A stretch of DNA of 64,000 bases from NCBI GenBank assembly GCA_036419695.1, contig CP143946.1, positions 5,016,001-5,080,000 on the forward strand. The letters are read 5' to 3'. Below the pieces are notes generated by a model. That model was not told the origin of the DNA. It was given only the letters and a program-made list of their open reading frames with translations, and did not search any database. The stretch's first letter is position 1, and each line of letters begins with the position of its first letter. The DNA comes from [Clostridium] symbiosum (GTDB lineage Bacteria > Bacillota > Clostridia > Lachnospirales > Lachnospiraceae). The position numbers and the translations under genes were made by a program. Positions 15,786 to 24,415 of this stretch are shown here, piece after piece.

Positions 15786-18308
15786 CTATTTTTTCCCAAT
15801 ATACCTGCCAATCTCACGCATCATAGCCGGGATGTCCAGCGGCTTGGCCAGATGCCCGTTCATGCCGGAATGCTCCGCCTCCTCAATATCCTCAGCAAAT
15901 GCGTCGGCCGTCATTGCAAAGACGGGTATGGTCCCTGCGTCGGGCCGCTCCATATTCCGGATGCACCGGGCCGCCTCGTATCCGTTCATCACCGGCATCT
16001 GGATATCCATAAGAATCAAATCATAATATCCCGGCTGAGAACCGGCGAACGCCTCGACGCCCTCTCTGCCGTTACATGCGGTATCGACCGCAGCTCCCGA
16101 CATGGCCAGAATGTCCGCGGCAATTTCCCGGTTGAGCTCATTATCCTCCACCAGCAGAATTCTTCTTCCCGAAAGATCCGCCGCGCCCGTCTGTTCATTC
16201 GCTCCGGACCGCTCCTCGAATACATACCGCATAATACTGCCATAAAGCGAGGATCGGAAGAATGGTTTCTGCACAAAGCCGTCCACCCCTGCCGCCACGG
16301 CATCGGCCTCGATATTGGACCAGCCGTATGAAGCGGCGCATAGAACCGGAGCATCCGCCCCCAGCCGCTCCTTAATCAGATGGACGGAAGCCGCTCCTCC
16401 CGCAGCTTCCGTATCCCAGTCGATCATTGCCATTCCATAAGCATTTCCCTCTCTGCGGGCATTGTAAATCATCTCTGCGGCACACATTCCATCCTCAGCC
16501 GTATCGGCAGACGCTCCCATGTCCTTTAACAATTCCGCTGCAGAGATGCAGGCCTCTTTATCACTTCCGACAATCAGGACACGCACCGGAGGCAGGGTTC
16601 TGTCCTGCGCCTCCTCCCGGGCAGGGGAAAGCTCGAGGTCAACCGTAAACGTCGTACCAATCCCCGGCTCACTCTCGACCGATATCTTCCCCTCCATCAT
16701 GTCTACAATCATCTTAGTGATTGCCATCCCAAGGCCGCTTCCCTCGATTTTCTCCACACGTTGATCACGTTCCCTGGTAAATGCGGTGAAGAGATTTTCC
16801 ATAAAGTCCTGCCTCATTCCGATTCCCGTATCAGCTACACGGAACCGGAAGTGGGTGCAGCCCGCCTGATCGGAATCCAGTTCTGTCACATCGACGTTTA
16901 TCGTCCCGCCTTTTGGCGTGAATTTTAATGCATTGCTCAAAATGTTGATCAGAATCTGGTTGAGCCTGAGAGAGTCGGAACAAATCATCTCATGGCGCAG
17001 CCCATGCACGCGGAACCGGAAGGTCTGAGCCTTATCACAGCTCATCGGATATATTATGTTAACTATATTAGTCAAAAACTCCGCCATCGAAAAATCCCGG
17101 TTACTCAGTGTCATCTTTCCGCTCTCGATTTTCGACATGTCCAGGATATCATTGATCAGCCCAACCAGCAGGCGTCCTGATATGCGTATTTTCTCCAGGC
17201 TGTCTCTCACCCGGTCTTTATCATCCAGGTGTGCCGCGGCGATTTCAGTCATACCGATAATCGCATTCATCGGCGTTCGGATATCATGGGACATATTGGA
17301 CAGGAAACGGCTCTTCGCCTGATTGGCGCTCTCCGCCGCCTTGCGCGCCTCTTCTTCTGCCTGAAGCACCCGGTTGGTATAATTCCTGTAGAGAATGGCA
17401 AATGCCCCGAACAGCAATGCGCTGACCAGAAGCAGACCCAAAAACAGCCGGGAATTCTGTACAATACGGTCCGCCTGCTCCATAATAACCCGGTTCGGTA
17501 TAATCGACACAATATACCAGTCCTGGGCATTCTTCATCGGCACGTAGCAGAAGACGTACTCCTCTTTCTGGTAATTAAACCTGGCCACACCCTTCATTCC
17601 CTGTTTCAGGGAATTCTCAAACTCCTTTACCTCCTGCTCATTATTGCCCTGCAAATCGATTATGTCGAAAAGATTCCGGAAGGTTCTGTTGCTGTTGCGG
17701 TGGCGTGAGCGGAGCAGGATATCCCCATCACGGTTCACTACGTATGAGAAGCCCGTATCTTCATAGAACGACAGAGAAAAGCGCTCCGATATCTCTGACA
17801 GAGGTTTTGTATTCTGTACAAGCCCCCTGGCTCCGTCGGACCATTTAAACTCTTCATAATATCCAATCGTCCAGACTCCGGTGCGCCCCTCCAGAAATGG
17901 TTCCCTTACTCCCACCGGCTCCATGCTCAGCAGAAGAGCGAGCTGATCCTGCTCCAGTTTCACAGCGTCTTCCGCCGTTCCCGTATAGACCATACCGTTT
18001 TCCAGATTTACGCATAAATAAGCCCCCCCGCCGGCGCCGGACAGTCCTATTATGTTCTGCAGCGTTTCCTCATCCCGCGAATCTTCCACAGAAAGCTCCG
18101 TAGCCAGCCAGTGGAGCATCTCTCTGTCTTTCTCTATATATGTATCAAGTGCATGGCCTCCCTGGGTAGTCACTTCCAGGATATCGGTCACCGATTTATT
18201 CCAGAGAGCATTCTGCACGCTGTTGATATAGTAAACGCCGCCAATCAGGACTACTGCCGCAGACAGGATTACAAGAATAAAGATATTCAATTTTTGCTTT
18301 ATTTTCAT
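15786..18308 (-). CDS. membrane hybrid histidine kinase with two receiver domains
   Basis: 840 residues. One transmembrane helix at about 8-28, an extracellular Cache-like sensor (about 30-285), a second helix (about 290-312), a short coiled coil, then HisKA with the phospho-His in SNMSHDIRTPMNAIIGM (about 345), HATPase (NALKFTPKGG; DTGIGM; GSGLGMAI). Receiver 1 (about 575-690) is degenerate: the acid pair reads GSDKE, though an Asp (MIDWD) and Lys (VQKP) remain. Receiver 2 (about 710-830) is canonical (LVEDNELN, LMDIQMP, KP). Start 18308 follows GGGGGA; the frame opens at 18338. It lies 11 bases after a solute-binding lipoprotein gene with no permease, so that protein may present ligand to it. 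No output domain: phosphotransfer partner elsewhere. Confidence 0.88.
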   Translation of the reverse strand: MKIKQKLNIFILVILSAAVVLIGGVYYINSVQNALWNKSVTDILEVTTQGGHALDTYIEKDREMLHWLATELSVEDSRDEETLQNIIGLSGAGGGAYLCVNLENGMVYTGTAEDAVKLEQDQLALLLSMEPVGVREPFLEGRTGVWTIGYYEEFKWSDGARGLVQNTKPLSEISERFSLSFYEDTGFSYVVNRDGDILLRSRHRNSNRTFRNLFDIIDLQGNNEQEVKEFENSLKQGMKGVARFNYQKEEYVFCYVPMKNAQDWYIVSIIPNRVIMEQADRIVQNSRLFLGLLLVSALLFGAFAILYRNYTNRVLQAEEEARKAAESANQAKSRFLSNMSHDIRTPMNAIIGMTEIAAAHLDDKDRVRDSLEKIRISGRLLVGLINDILDMSKIESGKMTLSNRDFSMAEFLTNIVNIIYPMSCDKAQTFRFRVHGLRHEMICSDSLRLNQILINILSNALKFTPKGGTINVDVTELDSDQAGCTHFRFRVADTGIGMRQDFMENLFTAFTRERDQRVEKIEGSGLGMAITKMIVDMMEGKISVESEPGIGTTFTVDLELSPAREEAQDRTLPPVRVLIVGSDKEACISAAELLKDMGASADTAEDGMCAAEMIYNARREGNAYGMAMIDWDTEAAGGAASVHLIKERLGADAPVLCAASYGWSNIEADAVAAGVDGFVQKPFFRSSLYGSIMRYVFEERSGANEQTGAADLSGRRILLVEDNELNREIAADILAMSGAAVDTACNGREGVEAFAGSQPGYYDLILMDIQMPVMNGYEAARCIRNMERPDAGTIPVFAMTADAFAEDIEEAEHSGMNGHLAKPLDIPAMMREIGRYIGKK

Positions 18309-18319
18309 GCTGTGTCCCC

Positions 18320-19609
18320 CTACCGGCCGCTCACCCACTCACCCATCAGCTTCTTCATGCGCAATACGGCGGCGTCTGCATTATCTCCTTCAATCATTCC
18401 CACAATACATTGACGGGAAATCTCCCAAATCGGGAAATTCAGATTGTCGTCAGAGCCTATCACACTGCGTCCGTTGGTGAGATACGGCCCGATGGACTGT
18501 ATGGCTTCATCTTCGGCCAGCCTGTTCTCCGCCAGGGGACTGAAGGAGCTCTGACTGTTTACAAACTCCCACATGACATCGCTCTGCGTCAGGTACTCTA
18601 CGAATTTTTTCGCTTCCTCCTGATGCGGACTGTCTGCATTGATGCTGATGCGCGTGTCGGTATTAATCACCAGAGCGCTTCCATCCTCCATAATCGGATA
18701 GGGCGTCACTATAAAATCAAAGCCGGGATTCAAATCACGCACCCTGGGTACCGCCCAGGCGCCGGTCAGCATAAAAGGATTCTCTCCCCTTGCAAACAGG
18801 ACGAGGTCGTCTTTTGTTTTTGTGGTATTCAGGGTCTCTTCCCGATTAACAAAACCGCGTTCCAACATCTGTTCCACCAGCTCAAAACCGGGCCGGAACG
18901 CCTCCGCCAAATCTGCGTCACCGCTGTTATAGCGTTTCAGTTCCGTCACAACATCCCCCCGCTGATAAACAGGAAACATTGCCTTCGCAATTGCCGCCGT
19001 CTTCAGCGAGATATCGTTGTTCGCGATAATCGGGGTAATCCCCTGTGAAACAAAGTAATCGCACACAGCCTCGAATTCCGCTATATTCCCGGGAATCTCC
19101 CGGTTATGTTCTTTTAATAGATCCAGATTGCAATACAGGCCAAAAGCCGATATAGAGGTAGGCAGATAGTATACTTCTCCGCCCGCATCTATCTGACTCA
19201 ATGCCAAATCGCTGAAATTGTCCAGCGTGGAGATACCGGAGAGATCCGCAAGCTTCCCCTGTTCCCCCAATTCCAGGACGCGCTCATGATCAACCATAAT
19301 AATATCGTCTCCGTTCCCGGTAGCAATTCTCTTATTCAACACCTCATAGTAATCCGACCCTTTAATGCCGTCATAGGTAATGGAGATGTCAGGGTACTCA
19401 TCCATAAAACCGTGAAGTGCGTCTTCAATCACCATGACATTGAGCGCTTCATATTTATAGCCGAAAAAGGTCAGATTCGTCTGTGGCTGCTCTTCCTTCT
19501 GGGTATAATTGTAAACGATATTCTGTTCCTGTATTTGGGAACATCCAGCCAAAATTCCGGCTGCCAGAACCCCCGCCGCGATGCTCCCCCGATTCAGCCG
19601 TTTCTTCAT
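18320..19609 (-). CDS. orphan extracellular solute-binding lipoprotein (family 1)
   Basis: 429 residues with a lipoprotein signal (MKKRLNRGSIAAGVLAAGI then LAGC, lipid Cys about 23). The mature part has the family 1 sugar-binding fold: LTFFGYKYEALNV, DDIIMVDHERVLELGEQGKLADLS, and the ligand-side FMLTGAWAVPRVRDLNPGFDF (shown in two pieces here: FMLTGAW and AVPRVRD). AGAGGAAA precedes 19609; the frame opens at 19693 without a site. No ABC permease or ATPase is nearby; instead the next gene is a membrane hybrid kinase. I infer a sensing role, or service of a distant permease. It may share a transcript with the GntR pair 188 bases upstream. Confidence 0.85.
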   Translation of the reverse strand: MKKRLNRGSIAAGVLAAGILAGCSQIQEQNIVYNYTQKEEQPQTNLTFFGYKYEALNVMVIEDALHGFMDEYPDISITYDGIKGSDYYEVLNKRIATGNGDDIIMVDHERVLELGEQGKLADLSGISTLDNFSDLALSQIDAGGEVYYLPTSISAFGLYCNLDLLKEHNREIPGNIAEFEAVCDYFVSQGITPIIANNDISLKTAAIAKAMFPVYQRGDVVTELKRYNSGDADLAEAFRPGFELVEQMLERGFVNREETLNTTKTKDDLVLFARGENPFMLTGAWAVPRVRDLNPGFDFIVTPYPIMEDGSALVINTDTRISINADSPHQEEAKKFVEYLTQSDVMWEFVNSQSSFSPLAENRLAEDEAIQSIGPYLTNGRSVIGSDDNLNFPIWEISRQCIVGMIEGDNADAAVLRMKKLMGEWVSGR

Positions 19610-19797
19610 CTTATTTCCTCTCTTTTCCGGTAATTCGCATTCATAATATCTCCCGGAAAACCGGCGGTAATGTCCGTTACCGCCATTGTCCATTATATCA
19701 TGGTATGATTATCAGAACAAGAAATTTTGATTCGCAAGTGAACAGAGTTTTTTACTGCAGCTGCAACGGTCAGCGGATGTTCCGGACGTTTTTCCAT

Positions 19798-20778
19798 TTA
19801 TTTCCGAATCCAGAATTCCTGGATTTTTCTCTTTAGATGCATCAGGGATCCCTCGTCTATGGCCTGGCAGAACTGGAAACAGTCCAGCTTATGCTCTTCG
19901 CAGTACTGCAGAAGCTTTCCCGGAAGGCCCTCCATAAACTCCAGATCCTGGGGCATGATCACCACGGTATTTTCCCCGGCGCCCTCCAGATACTTAAACG
20001 CCCTGTCGATTGGGATATATTCTCCCCTGCCTTTCAATCCCAGCTCTTTCAGGTAGCGTTTCATGCTGTAGAGATACCATTGTTCCTGATAGACCAGGAC
20101 CACCCTCTGCTCCCTGCCGATTCTCGCGACCCGGCTGATAGTCATACGGTTTGGGGACATAACCACCATCTCCACTTCAAAGGGCAGCTTTCCCCCATTT
20201 TTCTTTTTGACAAGGCGTTTTACGTCGTCCACATGGTTAATTGTGGTCACTGCCATGTCGTATCCGCCATTTATCAAAATGCCTGCATCCTCGCGCACAT
20301 CATCCAGCAGCACCGGTATTACCTTCGCATTGCAGGAAGCGGCCAGCTCCGATGCACATGCCTTAAGAATCTCCTGGCTGCAGTCCACCCAGGCTATTCT
20401 GACCTTCTCACGTTCCGGAAGACGGCTCCAAATCCGCTCCAGAAACAGATTTTCTATTTCATGCCAGGTAAGGCCCGAACCGTTCAGCTCGTAGATGGCC
20501 TCCCTGAGCATCTTCTCCACCTTTTTACGCTCACTCGAAAAGTCCGGCCTGCAGGCATAGCTTCCGCTTCCCTGGACCGTTCTGATAAACCCCGGTCCTT
20601 CCAGGGCCTCATACGCCCGTTTTACGGTATCCCTGGATACCGATAACTCCTCACAAAGCTTTCTCTCCGTCGGAAGGCGTTCCCCTTCCTTTATGGCGCC
20701 GCTTTCGATCTGCCCGGCTATCCAGTCGGCTATCTGACGGTAGACCGGAGTTCCCGGACGAAATTCTATCTCCGGCAT
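19798..20778 (-). CDS. GntR-type regulator with unusual C-terminal domain, paralog B
   Basis: 326 residues. Residues 8-75 are a GntR winged helix (VYRQIADWIAGQIESGAIKEG, then RLPTERKLCEELSVSRDTVK). The rest (about 85-326) is not a FCD, UTRA or aminotransferase domain. It contains IAWVDCSQEIL, NRMTISRVARIG, YLKELGLKGRGE and DEGSLMHLKR, each matching a counterpart in the neighbouring gene, and looks like a two-lobed alpha/beta ligand fold. The start codon follows the upstream gene's TAG with no gap, so the two are translationally coupled and probably form a heterodimer. Likely targets are its own operon, the AEC transporter and the downstream binding protein and kinase. Confidence 0.75.
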   Translation of the reverse strand: MPEIEFRPGTPVYRQIADWIAGQIESGAIKEGERLPTERKLCEELSVSRDTVKRAYEALEGPGFIRTVQGSGSYACRPDFSSERKKVEKMLREAIYELNGSGLTWHEIENLFLERIWSRLPEREKVRIAWVDCSQEILKACASELAASCNAKVIPVLLDDVREDAGILINGGYDMAVTTINHVDDVKRLVKKKNGGKLPFEVEMVVMSPNRMTISRVARIGREQRVVLVYQEQWYLYSMKRYLKELGLKGRGEYIPIDRAFKYLEGAGENTVVIMPQDLEFMEGLPGKLLQYCEEHKLDCFQFCQAIDEGSLMHLKRKIQEFWIRK

Positions 20779-21765
20779 CTATATCCCCTCCCCATGCCCG
20801 TTTTCCTCTATCTGCTCAAAGACCTGTTTTAAATGAAACAGGGAACCGCTGTCAATCTCAAATTCAAAGGGCACGATGACGCACCCCATTTTCTTTGCCC
20901 TCTCTATCAGCTGCAATGCAAGATTGCTGCTGTAATCCGTATAATCGGGAGGAATGATAAAAGAAACAGGCTCTTTCGTGAGCCTCTCCTGATTTATTCC
21001 GATCTGCTGTTCATTTACACAGACCAGGCGCCCCTTTTTCCCGAGAATCTTCAGCGTATACTTAACCGAATCCAGGAATTCCCTCGACCGGTACAGAATG
21101 CAGATATCCTGCCAGTCCGGAAGGACGGTGAGCCTTGAGATGGTTTTGCGGCTTTCCCGGAGAGCCACTTTATCCGTCCACAGGTGCATGGAATCGGCAT
21201 ACCGGACAAAATCATTGTAGTGTTTCTCGGCCACCAGCGTCAGAACGCACTGGGGGCTTATTACGCTTTCCCCGGAAAAGAGGTCGTTTAACAAATAGGG
21301 TTCCACTTCCAGCCCCGTTTTTTTCTTTAAATCCAGCATGACATGGTGGAGTGTTTCCGCATTGCAGTCCACCAGGGCCACCTTAATCTGCCTGTCCCCG
21401 CCGAAGGCCTGTTCCAGCTGGCCGCGCAGAAGGAGGAACATCCTGTTCATCGGGATTCCCATTGATGCAGCCGCTTCGACCGTCCTGTCCACCAGTTCCT
21501 GTGGCGTTCTCTTGATTTCCCTGCCCTCCTCCCTCTGGACGTAGGCACCTCCGCCCCTGACCTTATAGATGCAGCCACGTTTTTTCAGGGTATCGTAGGC
21601 TTTTTTGACCGTGCCCACGGAAACGCCCTTCTCCTTTGCCAGGACCGCTTCCGACGGCAGCCTGCCGCCGGGCTTTAATTCCCCGCATTCTATTCTTCCG
21701 TACAGCTCCTCCGCAATCCGGCCGTACAGAGTAGTCCTTCCCGTCTGTTTGTCCGCGCTGCCCAT
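20779..21765 (-). CDS. GntR-type regulator with unusual C-terminal domain, paralog A
   Basis: 328 residues. The GntR head lies at about 12-80 (LYGRIAEELYGRIECGELKPG, quoted here only as LYGRIAEELYGRIE; then RLPSEAVLAKEKGVSVGTVK). The C-terminal region (about 95-328) parallels paralog B: VALVDCNAETL, SRKTISRLTVLP, TLKILGKKGRL and DSGSLFHLKQVFE. The shared DCx-x-E-x-L and TISR stretches suggest a common effector pocket that I cannot name. It is 52 bases after the AEC transporter gene and abuts paralog B. Tandem GntR paralogs from duplication imply different but overlapping ligand or operator preference. Confidence 0.75.
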   Translation of the reverse strand: MGSADKQTGRTTLYGRIAEELYGRIECGELKPGGRLPSEAVLAKEKGVSVGTVKKAYDTLKKRGCIYKVRGGGAYVQREEGREIKRTPQELVDRTVEAAASMGIPMNRMFLLLRGQLEQAFGGDRQIKVALVDCNAETLHHVMLDLKKKTGLEVEPYLLNDLFSGESVISPQCVLTLVAEKHYNDFVRYADSMHLWTDKVALRESRKTISRLTVLPDWQDICILYRSREFLDSVKYTLKILGKKGRLVCVNEQQIGINQERLTKEPVSFIIPPDYTDYSSNLALQLIERAKKMGCVIVPFEFEIDSGSLFHLKQVFEQIEENGHGEGI

Positions 21766-21817
21766 GTCCGTCTGCCTCCTTCCCCGTGCGATGTACTGTT
21801 TTGATCCAATAAATCTT

Positions 21818-22759
21818 CTATCCGATAAATCCGATACCGGTGAATAAAAATACCCATAAAAAGATAGTCACAACCGACGCCGCCGTACTGAGTACGACAA
21901 ACTGCCCTGCCAGTTCCCCGTCTCCTCCCATGTTCTGGGCCATGGAGTAGGATGCCGTAGCCACCGGCGTCGCATACAGCTCAAAGAGAATAAAGCGTTC
22001 CAGGTTGTTAAACCCGAGCGCAGTGGCGATCACCGTGATAATTGCCGGCAATACCAGCAGTTTCAGCGTCATGGACGGGACAACATACTTCAGATTGTTT
22101 CGGATAGCCGAAAAATGCAGGGTTCCTCCCAGTACAAACAGAGCCAGCGGAGTACTCAGCGCGGCAAACTGGGCAATAGGCGTCTCCACGCTGGCCGGGA
22201 GTTTGATGTTCAGAAGATAGAAAACCAGTCCGGTCATTGCGCCCATAATCAGCGGGTTAGTACACACATTTTTCATCAGCACCGACGGCTTTACCCTTCC
22301 TCCGTGGAACATTTCCAGAATAATAACCGCCGTTACATTGTAGATGGGAATGACAATGGCTACCATCATCGATGCAAGCACGCCTCCGCGGTCTCCAAAG
22401 AGATTGGATGTAAGGGGGATGCCGAACAGTACAAAGTTACTTCTGTAGATCGCCTGGATAATAACGCCGCGCCTGGAATCCTCCGCGACAATGCGCGGAA
22501 CCGTCAGCAATAGAATGGCCTGAAGCGCCAGGATGCTCACAACAGCCGTGATAACAAGTTTCCAGTTCAACACCAGCCCGTGATCGACGTTATAAAGATT
22601 ATTGAACATCAGAAGCGGGAAAAAAGCCGTGAAAATCATCTTGTTCAGCTTATTCATAAATCCCTCATCGACCAGGCCGCTGCGTCTCACCCCGTATCCA
22701 AATACGATATAAATTAAAAACGGCACTACCGCATTGACTGCAATCATAAAACTTCTCAT
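21818..22759 (-). CDS. AEC-family (auxin efflux carrier-like) transporter
   Basis: 313 residues with about ten hydrophobic helices in two halves, as in the AEC/bile-acid-transporter-related fold: VVPFLIYIVFGYGVRRSGL at the start, NKMIFTAFFPLLMFNNLY, YRSNFVLFGIPL, TNPLIMGAMTGLVFYLLN and a final TAASVVTIFLW. Family members move malonate, malate or other organic anions. AGGAG 6 bases upstream picks ATG 22759; the longer frame to 22777 has no ribosome site. First gene of a leftward run with the two GntR paralogs, so probably ligand-regulated by them; a small carboxylate substrate is a family-based guess. Confidence 0.85.
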   Translation of the reverse strand: MRSFMIAVNAVVPFLIYIVFGYGVRRSGLVDEGFMNKLNKMIFTAFFPLLMFNNLYNVDHGLVLNWKLVITAVVSILALQAILLLTVPRIVAEDSRRGVIIQAIYRSNFVLFGIPLTSNLFGDRGGVLASMMVAIVIPIYNVTAVIILEMFHGGRVKPSVLMKNVCTNPLIMGAMTGLVFYLLNIKLPASVETPIAQFAALSTPLALFVLGGTLHFSAIRNNLKYVVPSMTLKLLVLPAIITVIATALGFNNLERFILFELYATPVATASYSMAQNMGGDGELAGQFVVLSTAASVVTIFLWVFLFTGIGFIG

Positions 22760-22938
22760 CTTTTTCTCCTGTCCCATTTGTATATCTTTTTTAATTCTAT
22801 AATTATAAGATTAACATAGAAGCAAAGCAACATAATATTGGTTTTTCATATATCTGTATTTGTATTTACTATATCTTTTCGGACACTTTTAGGATATCAG
22901 CCTCTGAACGGTCATGTCTATCATACTAAAAAATTAGA

Positions 22939-22966
22939 TTGACAAATAGTCAGCGCTGAGTATAAT
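22939..22966 (+). promoter_or_regulatory. sigma-A promoter of padR-methyltransferase
   Basis: TTGACA (22939-22944), 16-base spacer, TATAAT (22961-22966). The spacer and the start region are covered by two palindromic operators. Confidence 0.8.
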
Positions 22967-22985
22967 TATAGTCAGCACTGACTAT
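22946..22985. promoter_or_regulatory. twin palindromic operators, probable PadR autoregulation
   Basis: Site 1, ATAGTCAGCGCTGAGTAT (22946-22963), fills the promoter spacer; site 2, ATAGTCAGCACTGACTAT (22968-22985), covers the transcription start. Centres are 22 bases apart, so two dimers on nearly the same helix face fit. Site 2 is a perfect 8+8 palindrome around a 2-bp centre. Confidence 0.75.
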
Positions 22986-23013
22986 TTACCATTATAAATC
23001 AGGAGGTGATTTT

Positions 23014-23574
23014 ATGATCCCGCTTTACATCCTTGGAATGCTGCTGCGCTTCGGGCCGCAGCACGGGTATCAAATTAAGAAACTGATCGGCGAACAATTG
23101 GCGGATTTTACAGACATCAAGCTCCCAACCATCTACTACCACCTGGAGAAGATGGAGGCCGCGGGATATATCGAAGCGGAGAGCGTCAAAGATGGATCTC
23201 GCCCCGAAAAGATGGTTTATCACATCAGCGAAACCGGTAAAGACCATTTTAAGCAGCTTCTCTACCGCACGCTGGATATCAGCTACCGCCCGTCCTTTGA
23301 GGTGGATTCCGCTCTTTTCTTCTCAGACTCCATTGACCGCGGAGATTTTCTGGCCGCACTGGAACAGCATATCGGAAAACTGAACGCATCTCTGGCCCGG
23401 ATCGATGAGCACAAGAAAGAGACGCTGCCTTTCCTTCCGCACGATATGCGGATATCGGCCAACCTTATCTTTGAACATCACATCCGGCATTACCAGGCGG
23501 AGATCGGCTGGGCGGAACAGGCAGTCAGCAATATAAAGGAGGAAAAAAAACATGACGAAAGCCAGAGTCATTGA
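23014..23574 (+). CDS. PadR-family transcriptional regulator
   Basis: 186 residues. The N-terminal winged helix (about 1-85) has IPLYILGMLLRFGPQHGYQI and LPTIYYHLEKMEAAGYIEA, the usual PadR signature, followed by a helical C-terminal dimerisation domain (about 95-180) as in the longer PadR/Vir-like class. AGGAGGTG before 23014. It overlaps the methyltransferase gene by 23 bases and sits behind two palindromes, so it very probably represses its own operon. PadR proteins usually answer to phenolics, drugs or peptides; the ligand here is unknown. Confidence 0.9.
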   Translation: MIPLYILGMLLRFGPQHGYQIKKLIGEQLADFTDIKLPTIYYHLEKMEAAGYIEAESVKDGSRPEKMVYHISETGKDHFKQLLYRTLDISYRPSFEVDSALFFSDSIDRGDFLAALEQHIGKLNASLARIDEHKKETLPFLPHDMRISANLIFEHHIRHYQAEIGWAEQAVSNIKEEKKHDESQSH

Positions 23575-24202
23575 AACCAACTCAGGAATCCAGGATGAAG
23601 TGACAACAAAAGTATTTGACGTATTTGCCCGCGGAATGCGCGATAAGGGCTGGAATGGCGTCGACGGCATGATCGCTTCCGGCATTCAGGGCGGCGATAT
23701 CCTGGAGGTCGGCCCCGGCCCGGGATATGTAGGGCTGGAACTGGCCAAAAAGCTGAACCCGCGCTCCCTGACCGGCTGTGAGATCAGCCCGGCCATGATA
23801 CGTCTCGCCGAGAAGAATGCCGCCGAGTACCGGATTGACGCCAAATATGTCCGGGCCAATGCAATGGCAATGCCATTTGCCGACGGAAGTTTCGACGCCG
23901 TGATTTCCAACGGCTCCCTGCACGAGTGGGAAGATCCCGTGCGTATTTTCAATGAAATACACCGCGTTCTCCGCCCGGGCGGCCGCTACTGCATCACCGA
24001 TCTGCGCAGGGATGCCGCTCTGTGGAAAAAAGCATTTATCTACCTCGGCACCAGCCCGAAAGAGATGCGGCCCGGTTTCGTAACCTCCCTGAATGCCGCC
24101 TATACGGTTTCTGAACTTAAGGAACTGCTGGCCAAATCCAAACTCAGCCAGGCAGAAATCCGGAAAGACTTTTTCGGAATCTGCATTTCCGGCATCAGAT
24201 AA
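23552..24202 (+). CDS. class I SAM-dependent methyltransferase
   Basis: 216 residues of Rossmann-like fold. Motif I is ILEVGPGPGYVGLELAK (about 50-66), motif II CEISPAMIRLAEKN, motif III ANAMAMPFADGSFDAVIS (about 107-124) and post-motif VLRPGGRYCITD. Methylates a small molecule or lipid; similar proteins are listed as UbiE/MenG-like but quinone synthesis is not implied. AAAGGAGG precedes its start inside padR. With PadR it forms a two-gene, autoregulated unit, perhaps for detoxifying a phenolic or metalloid compound (inference). Confidence 0.85.
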   Translation: MTKARVIETNSGIQDEVTTKVFDVFARGMRDKGWNGVDGMIASGIQGGDILEVGPGPGYVGLELAKKLNPRSLTGCEISPAMIRLAEKNAAEYRIDAKYVRANAMAMPFADGSFDAVISNGSLHEWEDPVRIFNEIHRVLRPGGRYCITDLRRDAALWKKAFIYLGTSPKEMRPGFVTSLNAAYTVSELKELLAKSKLSQAEIRKDFFGICISGIR

Positions 24203-24248
24203 AGACGGTGGTAAAAAGGAATACATTATGGTAGACGGAGCATACAGG

Positions 24249-24286
24249 AGGGGGCAGGAAACCAATAAAATGGTTTCCTGCCCCCT
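24249..24286. terminator. hairpin between methyltransferase and isomerase genes
   Basis: A perfect 16-bp stem (24249-24264 with 24271-24286) and 6-base loop, 46 bases past the methyltransferase stop. It lacks a clear U-tract on either strand but is the only strong hairpin between the convergent units. Confidence 0.6.
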
Positions 24287-24415
24287 GCTGGTTCTGAATC
24301 CTGTATGATTATCCGCCGCTCAGCCCTGTATTACAAACCGCACGGCGTCAGATTACGGAGTGTCAAACTTTAGAACACAACCCGTGTAAATCTTAAACTG
24401 TAAACTGTCTCAGCC

